NCBI GenBank assembly: GCA_002011425.1
Contig: MTNJ01000034.1
Coordinates: 60,515-124,514, forward strand
Direction of reading: 5' to 3'
DNA from: Candidatus Acetothermia bacterium JdFR-48
GTDB lineage: Bacteria; Bipolaricaulota; Bipolaricaulia; Bipolaricaulales; Bipolaricaulaceae
DNA: 64,000 bases
The notes under the pieces are model-generated. The model was not told the origin of the DNA. It worked only from the letters and a program-made list of their open reading frames with translations, and searched no databases. The position numbers and the translations under genes were made by a program. Below are positions 38,219-47,639 of the stretch, piece after piece. The first letter of the stretch is position 1; every line of letters begins with the position of its first letter.

Positions 38219-39250
38219 TTAAAGCTTGAGCTCCACCTCATGACAGCGCTCGAGGAACGCGGCGAGGAGGTCGATGGCCGCTTGGATGTCTTTCTTGTGG
38301 GCGGCCTCCACCGCGGTGTGAACGTAGCGGGTGGGGATGGAAATAGTCACCACCGCCACCCCTTCCCGGGCGAGCTGCATCGCTCCCGCGTCCGTCCCAC
38401 CCCGGGGGAGGATCTCCAGTTGGTACGGGATCCCCTTCTCCTCCGCCAAATCGACCAAGAACTGGACGAGTTTGGGGTGGGAGATGGACGCCGAGTCCTT
38501 GAGCTTGATCGCGACGCCCTTTCCCGCCTGGGTCACCCGTTCCTGGGGTTTGGCGTCGGGGATGTCGCAGGCGATGGTGACGTCCAGGGCCACGCCGATC
38601 TCAGGGGCGATGGTGAAGGCACTCGTCCGCGCCCCCCTGAGGCCCACCTCCTCCTGCACCGTGCCCACGAAGTGGATATCCGCCCGGTGCTCCCCCAATT
38701 TTTTCAATGCTTCAATCGCAACGTAGATCCCAACTCGATCGTCCAGGGACTTCCCCGAAACGAGCTCGCCCATCTCCACGAACTCCTGGTGAAGGGTGAC
38801 CATATCACCGAGGGACACCAGATCTTTGACCTTTTCCGCCGGGAGCCCCACGTCCACGAAGAGCTCCTTCACCTGGGGCACTTTCTTCCGCTCTTCCTCG
38901 GGGAGGATATGGACGGGTTTCACCCCCACGGCCCCGATAAGGACGCCGGATGCGGTGTGTACCCGCACCCGTTGGGCGATCAGAGTGCGGGGGTCGAAGC
39001 CCCCCAGTGGTTCCACCCGCAGGAAACCCGTCTTCTCGTCGATATAGGAGACGAGGAAGCCGATCTCGTCCATGTGGGCGGCCACGGCCACCTTCGGCCC
39101 CTCGCCTCGCTTGTGGGCGATGATGTTCCCGAGGATGTCGGTCTCGACCTCGTCCACAACCCCATCCAGCGCCTCGCGGACGATGGCCCGGATCTCCTCC
39201 TCGTGTCCGGGTATCCCGCTCGCCTCCGAAAGCCTTCTCAATAGCTCCAC
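38219..39250 (-). CDS. M42-family aminopeptidase
   Basis: 343 residues. Metal ligands of M42 peptidases are recognisable: VAAHMDEIGF (His59, Asp61), KSLDDRVG, VQEEVGLRGA (catalytic and metal Glu), VALDVT and the late His in YVHTAVEAAH. These enzymes form large tetrahedral dodecamers that trim peptides from the N-terminus, common in archaea and thermophilic bacteria. The gene follows the ZIP transporter by 28 bp. Confidence 0.93.
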   Translation of the reverse strand: MELLRRLSEASGIPGHEEEIRAIVREALDGVVDEVETDILGNIIAHKRGEGPKVAVAAHMDEIGFLVSYIDEKTGFLRVEPLGGFDPRTLIAQRVRVHTASGVLIGAVGVKPVHILPEEERKKVPQVKELFVDVGLPAEKVKDLVSLGDMVTLHQEFVEMGELVSGKSLDDRVGIYVAIEALKKLGEHRADIHFVGTVQEEVGLRGARTSAFTIAPEIGVALDVTIACDIPDAKPQERVTQAGKGVAIKLKDSASISHPKLVQFLVDLAEEKGIPYQLEILPRGGTDAGAMQLAREGVAVVTISIPTRYVHTAVEAAHKKDIQAAIDLLAAFLERCHEVELKL

Positions 39251-39278
39251 GTATCCTCCTTTCCGGCGCTCGACCGGT

Positions 39279-40058
39279 CTATCCCAGGGTCACGTCGAGG
39301 TAAAGCATACACAGGGCCCCGAGGATGAACCCCAGGGAGGCCAGCCGCTCATGGCCCTTCCGGTGGGTCTCGGGGACGATTTCATCAGAGATGACATATA
39401 ACATCGCCCCGGCGGCGAACCCCATGGCATAGGGGAGAATGGGGCGCGCCACGTCCACCGCCCAGGCACCGAGGACCGCCAGTGGGATCTCCACGAGGCC
39501 CGCTCTGATCCCCACCACGCTGGCGTAGAAGTAGGCCCCCATTCCAGCCCCTAAGGCTGAGACCGCCACCGCCAACCCCTCAGGCAGGTTTTGGAGCCCG
39601 ATGGCCCACATGAGGGAGAGGGCGTTGTCCAGGTTCCCGGAGCCGAATCCTACTCCCACCGCGAGCCCCTCGGGCATGTTATGCAGGGTAATGGCGATGA
39701 TGAAAAGCCACACCGCTTTGATGCGGGCGCTCGTCATTCCCTCCCGGCCGCCGATGAGGTGGAGGTGGGGCACCATGTGATCCGTAAGGTCCAGTGATAG
39801 CGCCCCGAGTACCACCCCGGCGATCACCGGCCAGATCCCCCCGTACTCGATCCCGGGGAGGATAAGGCTGGTGAAACTAGCGGTGAGCATCACCCCCGCG
39901 GCGAACCCCAGAGCCCCGTCCAGAAACCCCTCCCGGGGTCGGCGCCAGACCACGATGAGCAGCGCCCCCAGCGTATTGAACAGGGTGATGACGATGCCCC
40001 CGAGGAGTCCCTGGAGGATCAAGTTCTCGCCGGAGAGCTTTACGAAAAGGGCCTCCAT
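39279..40058 (-). CDS. ZIP-family divalent metal transporter
   Basis: 259 residues with about eight membrane helices. The two metal-site helices carry LHNMPEGLAVGVGFGSG and LQNLPEGLAVAVSAL, the ZIP signature, with a His-containing loop (DHMVPHLHLIGG) between helices III and IV. It is of the ZupT/GufA class and probably imports zinc or iron into the cytosol. It is placed 8 bp after lpd and could supply metal to the downstream M42 peptidase and amidohydrolase, which is only a contextual idea. Confidence 0.92.
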   Translation of the reverse strand: MEALFVKLSGENLILQGLLGGIVITLFNTLGALLIVVWRRPREGFLDGALGFAAGVMLTASFTSLILPGIEYGGIWPVIAGVVLGALSLDLTDHMVPHLHLIGGREGMTSARIKAVWLFIIAITLHNMPEGLAVGVGFGSGNLDNALSLMWAIGLQNLPEGLAVAVSALGAGMGAYFYASVVGIRAGLVEIPLAVLGAWAVDVARPILPYAMGFAAGAMLYVISDEIVPETHRKGHERLASLGFILGALCMLYLDVTLG

Positions 40059-40066
40059 CGCTCTCC

Positions 40067-41458
40067 TCAGAGGACGTGAATCGCCCCGCCCAGCGGCCCT
40101 TCCGCCGCCTCAGAGAGCGCTTCCGAGAGGGTGGGGTGTGGCCGGATCGTCTCCGCGAATCCCTCGAGATCGAGGCCCAGGTGGACCGCGAGGGAGGCTT
40201 CGCCGATGAGCTCCGATGCCCACGGCCCCACGATCCCCACCCCGAGGACCTTCCCCGATCCTCTCTCGGCGACCACCTTGACTAGGCCCCGGTCCTCCCC
40301 CAGGGTGTGTGCACGCCCGGAGGCCGTAAACGGAAACCTCCCGATCACGATCTCGTGGCCCCGCTCCCGTGCCTCTGCCTCGGAGAGCCCGACGGTGGCG
40401 ATCTCCGGGGAGGTGAAGACCACCGCCGGTACCGGTGGCCTCTCCTTGGGCCCGTGTCCGCATATCGCCTCGGCCACCGCTTTACCATCCCATTGGGCCC
40501 GGTGGGCGAGCATCGGGCCCGGGACCACGTCCCCGATGGCATAGATCCCTGGGACCGAGGTCTCGAACCCTCCGTCCACGGCGATAAAGCCCTTCTCATC
40601 CCTCTTCACGCCGATCCCCTCTAGGCCCAACCCCTCGACATAGGGGCGTCGGCCCACAGTTACGAGGACGAGCTCAGCCTCCAGGGCGAGTACCTCCCCC
40701 TCCGGACCCCGCACCCGGGCGACGATCCCTGCCGGGGTCCGCTCAAGCCCACGCACCTGGCTCCTCGTGTGTACTTTGAGCCCCAGCGTGGGGAGGGCCC
40801 GGACGACGTGGGAGACGAGCTCGGGGTCGATCCCGGGGAGGACCTGGTCCATGAGCTCCACTACCACGACCTCCGTGCCCACGGCGGCAAAGAATGTACC
40901 GAGTTCCATCCCGATGTAGCCCCCGCCAACGACGAGCACGCTTTCGGGCCGCTTCGAGAGAGACAGGGCCTCACGGGAGGATATCACTCGCTCGCCATCG
41001 AATTCGAGGCCCGGAAGTTCCATCGGGGCGGAACCCGTGGCCACCACGGCCACCTCCGCCTCGATCTCCAGGTCCGCGCCCTCCACCCGGACCAACTTTG
41101 GGGCAGCGAACCGCGCCTCGCCCATGATCAGCTCGACCCCGTTCCGCTCACACAGGAACTTGACCCCTTGGGAGAGGCGCCACACCACTTCCGCCTTCCA
41201 CTCTTGGAGTCTTTCCCAATCGAGGGAAACCACTCCTGCGTCTATCCCGAAGGCTTTCGCTCCCCGGAGCTCGCGTAAGAAGTGGGCGGCGTGGAGGAGG
41301 GCTTTGGTGGGGATGCAACCGTGGTTCAAGCAGGTCCCCCCGAGGGCACCCTCCTTCTCCACCAGGGCCACCGATTTCCCGAACTTGGCCGCCCGGATGG
41401 CAGCGGAGTATCCCCCAATGCCGCCGCCGATAACCAACACCTCAACCCTTTTCTTCAC
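40067..41458 (-). CDS. lpdA: dihydrolipoyl dehydrogenase
   Basis: 463 residues with a GTG start preceded by GATGAGGGG. FAD-binding VIGGGIGGYSAAIRA is at the N-terminus, the redox disulfide is GGTCLNHGCIPTKALL (Cys43, Cys48), the NAD-binding motif is VLVVGGGYIGMELGTFFA, and the C-terminal interface carries the catalytic pair in RPHPTLSEALSE. It reoxidises dihydrolipoamide of 2-oxoacid dehydrogenases or the glycine cleavage system. No E2 or GcvH gene is adjacent. An SHMT-GcvT fusion elsewhere in the window could be its functional partner. Confidence 0.93.
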   Translation of the reverse strand: MKKRVEVLVIGGGIGGYSAAIRAAKFGKSVALVEKEGALGGTCLNHGCIPTKALLHAAHFLRELRGAKAFGIDAGVVSLDWERLQEWKAEVVWRLSQGVKFLCERNGVELIMGEARFAAPKLVRVEGADLEIEAEVAVVATGSAPMELPGLEFDGERVISSREALSLSKRPESVLVVGGGYIGMELGTFFAAVGTEVVVVELMDQVLPGIDPELVSHVVRALPTLGLKVHTRSQVRGLERTPAGIVARVRGPEGEVLALEAELVLVTVGRRPYVEGLGLEGIGVKRDEKGFIAVDGGFETSVPGIYAIGDVVPGPMLAHRAQWDGKAVAEAICGHGPKERPPVPAVVFTSPEIATVGLSEAEARERGHEIVIGRFPFTASGRAHTLGEDRGLVKVVAERGSGKVLGVGIVGPWASELIGEASLAVHLGLDLEGFAETIRPHPTLSEALSEAAEGPLGGAIHVL

Positions 41459-41529
41459 CCCTCATCACCCAAACCGGATCATGCTCCAGCGAATCATGGA
41501 TTACAAATATGAATGCGGAGGTGTTCGAC

Positions 41530-44388
41530 TCAGCCCTTTTCGGGAAAGATCTCGACGATGAGTTGGGCGGCCCCTATACGACCGGCGGAGTCAGTAACAA
41601 TGAGGATCACCACCCATCTCCCCGGTTCGGGGAAGGAGAGCTTCACCCTCTCCCCCTCGGCGGTGATACGACGCTCACCCAACCGAAATTCCCAACGGAA
41701 GGAAACGATGGTCGCATTGAAGGCCTGACTTCCGCTGCCATCGAACTCCACTTCCTCCCCAGCTTTCGGACGCTCCGGGGTGTATGAGATCTTTGCCACT
41801 GGAGGGGCAAAGGTAATCACCACGGGCTTCGGTTTTCGGTAGGCACCGAACCTAACCTCCGCGGTTCCGTATTCGGGCACCTCCACCTTCACGGGCGTGG
41901 GGGTGGTGAGGACGAAACGCTCCGGGAGGCTTTCTTCCACCAACCCCACCTCATATTGGCCAGAGGGGAGCTCCAGCGAAAAGAGCCCCGCCTGGTCAGT
42001 CTCCACCGTCCACTCACCATCCTCGCCGCTGACGGTGACTTTCACACCGGGAATCCCCGCTTCACCTGGGTCATACTCGCCGTCCTTGTCGGCGTCTTGG
42101 AAGACGAAACCCTTGAGCCAGGCCCGGGGACGTAGGGGAATCTCGACCGTCACCTCTTGGCCACGGACAACTTCAACAGACGGAAGCGGTCGTGCTGGCG
42201 CAAGCTCGGGAAGGGGTTCGGACAACGTGATCCGGTACACCCCTGGGAGAAGCGGTGGGAAGATGAAGAATCCGTCTTTCCCGCTTAAAGCTTCGCGCCC
42301 ATCGGCTTCGAGGAGGACTCCCTCTACTCCTTCATCTTGGGGACCGAAGGCGAGGTCTCCGTCTCGATCGATGAATATGTGCCCCGCGATGCGACCCCGG
42401 GTGGGACCGAGGAAGGGGAAGTCGGCCGGGAAGGAAAGGGAGAAACTGGCTTCCCAGCTGGACTTCCCCTCTTCCACCGTGTACTCCCAGCTCCAGTCCG
42501 CCCTCCCTTCGCCCACGGGAATATTCCGGGCCGCGAGGGAGAGGGTGGTCTCTCCTTCGGCAGCCGAGAAGGAAAGGGAAGGGCTCCCCAGCGCCCTGGG
42601 GAGCCGCGCCCGCAGTTGCAATGAAGAACTGGGGGCAGGTGCTCCATCCCCAAATGTGGCGGATACCTCGGCGCCGAAGGAAAACTCTGCGAACTCAGTT
42701 GTGAGGTTAAAGCCCCCCGAAAGTACAAGGGATCCCGACAGCTTCTCGAGGACGAAGTCCTCCTTGAAGGAGGAGGAGAGGGAGATGTTCCAGGAGAGCT
42801 CGCTCGCTCCTCGCAGAGAGGCCCGGAATGAGACCGACCTCTCGTTCACACTTTGAGGAGCGGGGAAGTCCCAACGGTGCACATAATTGACATCCAACCG
42901 AGGCCTGAGGTAAACCCGAGGCGCGATAGATACTCGCAGCTCGTGAGATACAAGCTCTCCCGGTGGGCTCTCCCGCGAGAAGGAGGAAAATCGGTACGTA
43001 GTTACAAGAGAAAAAGAGTCCAAAGTGCTCTCCCCCGTCAAGATGAACTCGTTCCGGGGGCTTTGGCGGGGATATCCTCGGGAAACTTGGAAGAAAGAGG
43101 CGGCGAGCTGGTGTCCAGTTCCGGAAAACTTCCCCCCGACCCGCCAGGCATAACCGATTTCAGTCGCGGTGCCCTGGGAGATAAGACCCCACATCGAGAA
43201 ATTTCTCGAGAGGTCCCAGTTGAAGTTGAGCTCCTGAAAGGCGAAACCCTCGGCGGAGTCCCCAGCCCACACGAACCCGAGGAAGAAATCGTCTCCATTG
43301 CCGGTGAGGGAGATACCCTTGGCATCTTTTGTATAAAGGGCCCGCCAGGTACCGAAGCCTTCCACCTCACCGCCGAAGAGGGGCTTTCCTGAAACCCCGA
43401 GGAGCACGCCCGATATCGAGCCCCCGTGGAGGTAGAAGCTTTTCCCACCCCCGGTCCAGCTCAAGCGGAGGTCGGAGAGCTCTGCCTGGGCCACGCTCGC
43501 ACTCGTATCGACGTAGAAGTTGAAGAGCTCGATATCGCCCCAACCACGCAGGGTCAGCTCTGGATTTCCGCTGGAGTCCACCTCCAACGTGGCCGCCACG
43601 TCCCACTGGGGGTACAGGCTCTTTCTCACGAGCTCCGGTGGCGGGGGAAGAAAACGGCCAGAAAGCCGAAGTTCTCGGCTCAGTGAGAAGTCGTGGGTTG
43701 ATGTCGCGATGAGCCGGAGAGAGTAACCGGAGCCGGGTTCCGCGTGAGGCGGAACCTCGGCCCGGATTTCTAAGATCTTTTCTTCACCGGGGAGAAGCTG
43801 GACCTCCCGCGCCGAGAGCCTCACTTTCCACTCGCCGTACGTGGCCAATTCCAAGACATATGCGTCGGGAACGTTTCCCGTGTTCATGATGAGGAACCTC
43901 CACACGGCCTTCTGTCCGACCTGGGCTCGCTGAAGCGGCTCGAGCCAACGAAGCGTGAAATCCCAGTATGGAAGGACCTCCACGTGAGTCGTAGCCTTTG
44001 CCCATACCGTGGGGTCGTTCGACGAGCTCACGGTGAGACGGACATCATATTTGCCCGCTATGGCGAACTGAGGGACGATCAAATTTACGAAAAGATATCC
44101 ACGCTTACCTGCCCTCAAGAAAAATGACGCTTGCTCAGGGAAATAGTCCCAGCCCTCAGGGGTCTCGAGATCGAGGATATAGAGGTCATCCTCTTTGCCC
44201 AGGTTGCTTATTGTAAAGACATGGGTTACGATCTCACCTGGGGTCGCGATTTTTGTGGACGTAGCGGTCACCGAGACTGCGAAATCTCGGGCTAGAGCGA
44301 GCTCACCGGAGATATAAAGGAGAACCAAAAAGCAAAACGGGAGCAAAAGCACAATAAGAGTCCCATCTAATCGCTTTTTCCATGGCAT
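41530..44388 (-). CDS. 952-aa usher-like protein: NEW3-like, beta-barrel-like, SdrD_B-like and PKD regions
   Basis: 952 residues from the ATG at 44388 (GTG at 44394 also possible). A signal or anchor helix is at 10-33. Two NEW3/CARDB-like Ig domains follow (about 34-140, 145-245). A long region of alternating amphipathic strands (about 258-655, for example VSFRASLRGASELSWNISLS) looks like a large outer-membrane barrel. Two SdrD_B-like domains with IFIDRDGDLAFGPQDEGVEG and FVFQDADKDGEYDPGEAGIP lie at 666-755 and 757-850, then a PKD-like domain (862-950). Plug-free barrel plus Ig-like ends resembles a usher, but no Pfam usher motif is recognisable by eye. It overlaps the chaperone-like gene by GTGA. 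Confidence 0.6.
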   Translation of the reverse strand: MPWKKRLDGTLIVLLLPFCFLVLLYISGELALARDFAVSVTATSTKIATPGEIVTHVFTISNLGKEDDLYILDLETPEGWDYFPEQASFFLRAGKRGYLFVNLIVPQFAIAGKYDVRLTVSSSNDPTVWAKATTHVEVLPYWDFTLRWLEPLQRAQVGQKAVWRFLIMNTGNVPDAYVLELATYGEWKVRLSAREVQLLPGEEKILEIRAEVPPHAEPGSGYSLRLIATSTHDFSLSRELRLSGRFLPPPPELVRKSLYPQWDVAATLEVDSSGNPELTLRGWGDIELFNFYVDTSASVAQAELSDLRLSWTGGGKSFYLHGGSISGVLLGVSGKPLFGGEVEGFGTWRALYTKDAKGISLTGNGDDFFLGFVWAGDSAEGFAFQELNFNWDLSRNFSMWGLISQGTATEIGYAWRVGGKFSGTGHQLAASFFQVSRGYPRQSPRNEFILTGESTLDSFSLVTTYRFSSFSRESPPGELVSHELRVSIAPRVYLRPRLDVNYVHRWDFPAPQSVNERSVSFRASLRGASELSWNISLSSSFKEDFVLEKLSGSLVLSGGFNLTTEFAEFSFGAEVSATFGDGAPAPSSSLQLRARLPRALGSPSLSFSAAEGETTLSLAARNIPVGEGRADWSWEYTVEEGKSSWEASFSLSFPADFPFLGPTRGRIAGHIFIDRDGDLAFGPQDEGVEGVLLEADGREALSGKDGFFIFPPLLPGVYRITLSEPLPELAPARPLPSVEVVRGQEVTVEIPLRPRAWLKGFVFQDADKDGEYDPGEAGIPGVKVTVSGEDGEWTVETDQAGLFSLELPSGQYEVGLVEESLPERFVLTTPTPVKVEVPEYGTAEVRFGAYRKPKPVVITFAPPVAKISYTPERPKAGEEVEFDGSGSQAFNATIVSFRWEFRLGERRITAEGERVKLSFPEPGRWVVILIVTDSAGRIGAAQLIVEIFPEKG

Positions 44389-44390
44389 CT

Positions 44391-45209
44391 TCACCCTTCA
44401 GACTCGACGGATTCTGGTGCTGGGACTTGGACCAGGACGCCACCTTGGACCATATACTCGCCGCCGAAGTCGATGGTGGCGAAGGCGTAATAAATCCCGT
44501 CCGGAAGAAGTTCACCCGTGGGATCCTCCACCAGGATGATCCGCTCTTCGCCGGGGAGGGTGGGGAATTCCTCGATCTCAAACTTGCGGACCGTCTCGCC
44601 GAAGACGTCGCGGACCTCCACAGTGCCGCGGTTCGTAGTGTGAGCGTTGCCGATGTTCGCGTAGATGATACGGAGCTTCAGCGGAGAAGTACTCGCCACT
44701 ACCACTTCGCGGATTTCTCCCGCGGGAGAGGCATTTTCGGGGTCTTGGCGGAGGAGTTTTACCGCGTAGGCTACTACTACGCGCGTCTGGCCGAGGGCCT
44801 CACCGGCCTCCTCTTCGGGAGGATACTCGGCCACTAAAAAGAGTGCCCAATGGTCCCCTATTGCATCCTCTGGAACCTCGATTTGAACCGAGATCCACAC
44901 CCTCTCTCCGGGGGTGAGACGCAAGGAGGCATCGGAGTAAGTAACCCACGGGGCACATGAGCCATCCAATTTTCCGGGAGGGAGGATCTGGAGTTTTCCT
45001 TCCGGTGTACGCCACCAGTCGTGGAGGGTAATACGTACCTCGGCCACGCTTTTCCCCACATTTTCCACCCAAAAGCCTGTGGTGGCCTTTCCTCCGGACG
45101 GTATAGGGACCTTTAAGGAGAGTGGGCGGACGGTGATCTCAGCCCACGCCGCTGTGGCGAGAAATAGGGCCACAATCGCAGAAAAAATCCCGCTCTTGAA
45201 GATTTTCAT
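44391..45209 (-). CDS. periplasmic chaperone-like protein (PapD/DUF916-like)
   Basis: 272 residues with a signal peptide (MKIFKSGIFSAIVALFLATA, AWA). Domain 1 (about 24-150) has the pattern of fimbrial chaperones: SLKVPIPSGGKATTGFWVEN, then LRLTPGERVWISVQIEVPED, GDHWALFLVAEYPP and VVVAYAVKLLRQD, comparable to the F1-G1 strands of PapD. Domain 2 (about 160-262) is another Ig-like sandwich. It may also be compared with DUF916 proteins that partner WxL surface proteins. It lies between two putative surface subunits and the barrel protein, as chaperones do in usher operons. Confidence 0.6.
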   Translation of the reverse strand: MKIFKSGIFSAIVALFLATAAWAEITVRPLSLKVPIPSGGKATTGFWVENVGKSVAEVRITLHDWWRTPEGKLQILPPGKLDGSCAPWVTYSDASLRLTPGERVWISVQIEVPEDAIGDHWALFLVAEYPPEEEAGEALGQTRVVVAYAVKLLRQDPENASPAGEIREVVVASTSPLKLRIIYANIGNAHTTNRGTVEVRDVFGETVRKFEIEEFPTLPGEERIILVEDPTGELLPDGIYYAFATIDFGGEYMVQGGVLVQVPAPESVESEG

Positions 45210-45228
45210 GCCCGTTCCCCAACAAGTT

Positions 45229-46188
45229 TTATTGGGGAACGGCTACGACATGGAGGACAAAGGTAAAAGATTCGGAGGCTTTACGATCCCCCAGATCGGC
45301 CAAATCGACCCGCACGGGGTAAGTTTGAGCCTCGTTTCCCGGGGTCCCGGAGAAGCCCGGGAGGAGGGTGTAATTCGGACAGCGGGGCACGGTTATCCAC
45401 TGCTGGTTGTAACTCAATTCCACTGGATCTGTGCTAAATTCAGGGACGGGCGCTGGCGTCACCTCGTAACAGATCCGTGGCTCATAAGGGACACTAGCTG
45501 ACACCGTCACCTGCAACTCGCCGAGAGGGGCATACCGATTCCCCCCGAGGAAGTCCTGGGTGACGGTGGAATCTTGGAGCCCCTGGACCTGTACGTCGAG
45601 CTGGCATGATTCGATTCGCAGACAGGGTTTATCGAAGGAGGCCTCTCTTCTCCCACTGCCCGACCCTGGGGGATTCTCATCGTCGAGCCTTATCATAAAC
45701 GCAAGATTTGTACGTAATCCCTCCGTAGTTTCCTGTACCACATCCGTCACATCTATCTCCTGCCAGCCTGTCGAGAACACCTGAACCCGTGCGACGAGAT
45801 CTCCAGGAGGTTGGTTATCCCATGTGAACGCGGTTCCGTCCCAATCCACTGCATATACCGTGATCCACACTCCTGAAGGATGAACTCTCTGAAAACGCAA
45901 CCGGAGAAAGGCAGTCTGAACACACTCTGGAAGCTGGTCTTCGGGGAAATGGATATAAGAGCGCCAAACTTGGTTCGTCCATTGCTTTCCTTTCAGATCC
46001 CACTTAAGCTTTACTCGATGGAGCTTTTTATTGCTGATTACTACAAAATCTTCGTTTCCCCCGTAGAACTCTTTCGTAATATAGGCGTCCACATCCGTCT
46101 TTAGATCACACTGTGAATGGCCTCGGATGGGAAGATTCGCCACGACGAATAAAGTCGCTAAGAAAACGAGATATCTAAACGCCCTCAT
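45229..46188 (-). CDS. secreted two-part surface protein: DNRLRE-like head plus pilin-like tail
   Basis: 319 residues with a signal peptide (MRAFRYLVFLATLFVVANLP). The N-terminal part (about 28-190) resembles the DNRLRE/CBM-like fold of cell-surface proteins: WRSYIHFPEDQLPECVQTAF, then WDNQPPGDLVARVQ, GWQEIDVTDVVQ and AFMIRLDDENP. The C-terminal part ends YPVRVDLADLGDRKASESFT with FVLHVVAVPQ, matching the end of the pilin-like protein encoded upstream. This head-plus-subunit layout is like a tip adhesin. It overlaps the previous gene by 14 bp. Confidence 0.6.
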   Translation of the reverse strand: MRAFRYLVFLATLFVVANLPIRGHSQCDLKTDVDAYITKEFYGGNEDFVVISNKKLHRVKLKWDLKGKQWTNQVWRSYIHFPEDQLPECVQTAFLRLRFQRVHPSGVWITVYAVDWDGTAFTWDNQPPGDLVARVQVFSTGWQEIDVTDVVQETTEGLRTNLAFMIRLDDENPPGSGSGRREASFDKPCLRIESCQLDVQVQGLQDSTVTQDFLGGNRYAPLGELQVTVSASVPYEPRICYEVTPAPVPEFSTDPVELSYNQQWITVPRCPNYTLLPGFSGTPGNEAQTYPVRVDLADLGDRKASESFTFVLHVVAVPQ

Positions 46189-47635
46189 CTACGATCACCC
46201 CAGTCAAGTGCAAAGGACCTCTCGTGGGCAATTCTACGAGAAGCGGTATATAAATGTATTCGCCGGAGGGAGCCCTTAGTTCCTCGACAAACCCCACCTC
46301 ACCTGAAAGGGGCGAGAAGATCGGCGGTCCGTAAACGCTGGGAACGTAGACCTTCCCAACCTCGGAAGGCACATACGAAAGGAGAATCCCGAAGAGAGTT
46401 CCTTCCGGCAAGGACCCAACTGGCACTTTGATCGAGCCGACGAACATCAAATCCGCCGGACCGGAGGGCTGCACGGTCTGCGGACTACAGAGTGCCCATC
46501 GTAGGGCCTCTTCCCCTTCCTCCTCGTGCACTATCACCGGGACGACGCAGTTTTGCCACTGCGAAACCGCTTCCTCCAATCTCGGCGCCCAATCCCGGGG
46601 GGCCCAGGGGAAAAATACCGCCGTAGGGTCACCTTGGACGGCTGTTTCGGGATCGTCAGAAAAGAGCACCTCACCACTGGGGAGGATCGCCATCGCTCTC
46701 GTCGCGACGAAGGGAAACATCGCTGACTCGCTCACCTTTGCCCTATAGTTCAGGAAGACTTTGTCCCCCGGTGATAACCCCGCGAAATGACACCGAATCA
46801 GTGTCAGACCATCCCTTCTGACAAGTTTTGCACGCCCCGGCTCGATAGACCCAGGCACCACTTGGAGCATTGGGGGAACGAATTCCAATAAGTCGACCTC
46901 CGTATCCCATCCTAAGGATGTGTAAGAGATCAGGACCTCCAGTGTATCCCCTGGAGAAACTATGCGGGTCCTAATGGTACGGGATCTTGAGAAGATTTCC
47001 TTTGTAAAAGCTCCGGGACCGGGAAAGAGCGAGGCCGCTGCACCGGCGACTTCCCGCACGAAGGCGATCGCGGGGTCGAGGACGGCGGGCGTTGCGGGGT
47101 CATCTGCCGTCAGAACAAATCCGTTCCCGTAGAGAAGTCCTTGTGCGAAAACACTTGCCAAATTTGCGTTTTCACCTGTGAAGCTCGCGACAAAGTAAAT
47201 TTGAGCCTTGCCATTTGGGGGAAGAGGTGCGAGCTTCGCCTCTAGCGCCTTCAGTTGTCCGAATTCCAAACGGCGCCAATCAGCTGAAAGCGTCACCGGA
47301 TGAAGGGAAGGAGAGAAGGTCACCAAGTAACGGAGGCCGTCCAATGGCTCGGATGAGAGGTTCACGATCTCAGCGGTGTAGGTGAGCGTGTCGCCGGGGT
47401 CGAGCAGGCCATCACCATCGGCATCGTTGAGCAGAGACACGGTTTGCTCTACATGTATGGGGGGCAGCGGGAGGCCGTAGAAGGATATGCCCTGTTTTTC
47501 GAAGGCCGCGGCTCCTCCAACCGGACCGCTGATGTAAAGGGTGGCACTAACAGCCCCACCCGTATCGGCGGACACAAGAAAAGGAACGACCAGGGCTGCT
47601 GATATCAGCAGCCCTGGTCTCAAAGAACGTCTCAT
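46175..47635 (-). CDS. secreted DUF11-like surface protein
   Basis: 486 residues with a signal peptide (RPGLLISAALVVPFLVSA). SLLNDADGDGLLDPGDTLTY with TAEIVNLSSEPLDGLRYLVT is a DUF11/SdrD-like beta-sandwich with an Asp-rich, probably calcium-binding, loop. A second related domain (about 210-310) has TRIVSPGDTLEVLISYTSLG and VEVDLLEF-like strands. The C-terminal 150 residues are unassigned. No catalytic residues are evident, so a structural surface role is likely. It starts 4 bp after the pilin-like gene. Confidence 0.55.
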   Translation of the reverse strand: MRRSLRPGLLISAALVVPFLVSADTGGAVSATLYISGPVGGAAAFEKQGISFYGLPLPPIHVEQTVSLLNDADGDGLLDPGDTLTYTAEIVNLSSEPLDGLRYLVTFSPSLHPVTLSADWRRLEFGQLKALEAKLAPLPPNGKAQIYFVASFTGENANLASVFAQGLLYGNGFVLTADDPATPAVLDPAIAFVREVAGAAASLFPGPGAFTKEIFSRSRTIRTRIVSPGDTLEVLISYTSLGWDTEVDLLEFVPPMLQVVPGSIEPGRAKLVRRDGLTLIRCHFAGLSPGDKVFLNYRAKVSESAMFPFVATRAMAILPSGEVLFSDDPETAVQGDPTAVFFPWAPRDWAPRLEEAVSQWQNCVVPVIVHEEEGEEALRWALCSPQTVQPSGPADLMFVGSIKVPVGSLPEGTLFGILLSYVPSEVGKVYVPSVYGPPIFSPLSGEVGFVEELRAPSGEYIYIPLLVELPTRGPLHLTGVIVDEGV

Positions 47636-47639
47636 TGCA

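Noticed and set aside
39279..41458. lpd and ZIP genes as part of the surface operon (41530-48224)
   Set aside because: There is a 71-bp gap, a separate GTG start with its own ribosome site, and unrelated functions; read-through cannot be excluded but is not supported.
44700..44800. Additional copy of the ACGCGT heptamer element (CTACTACGCGTCTGG)
   Set aside because: A single ACGCGT without the 7-nt period or the flanks; expected by chance.
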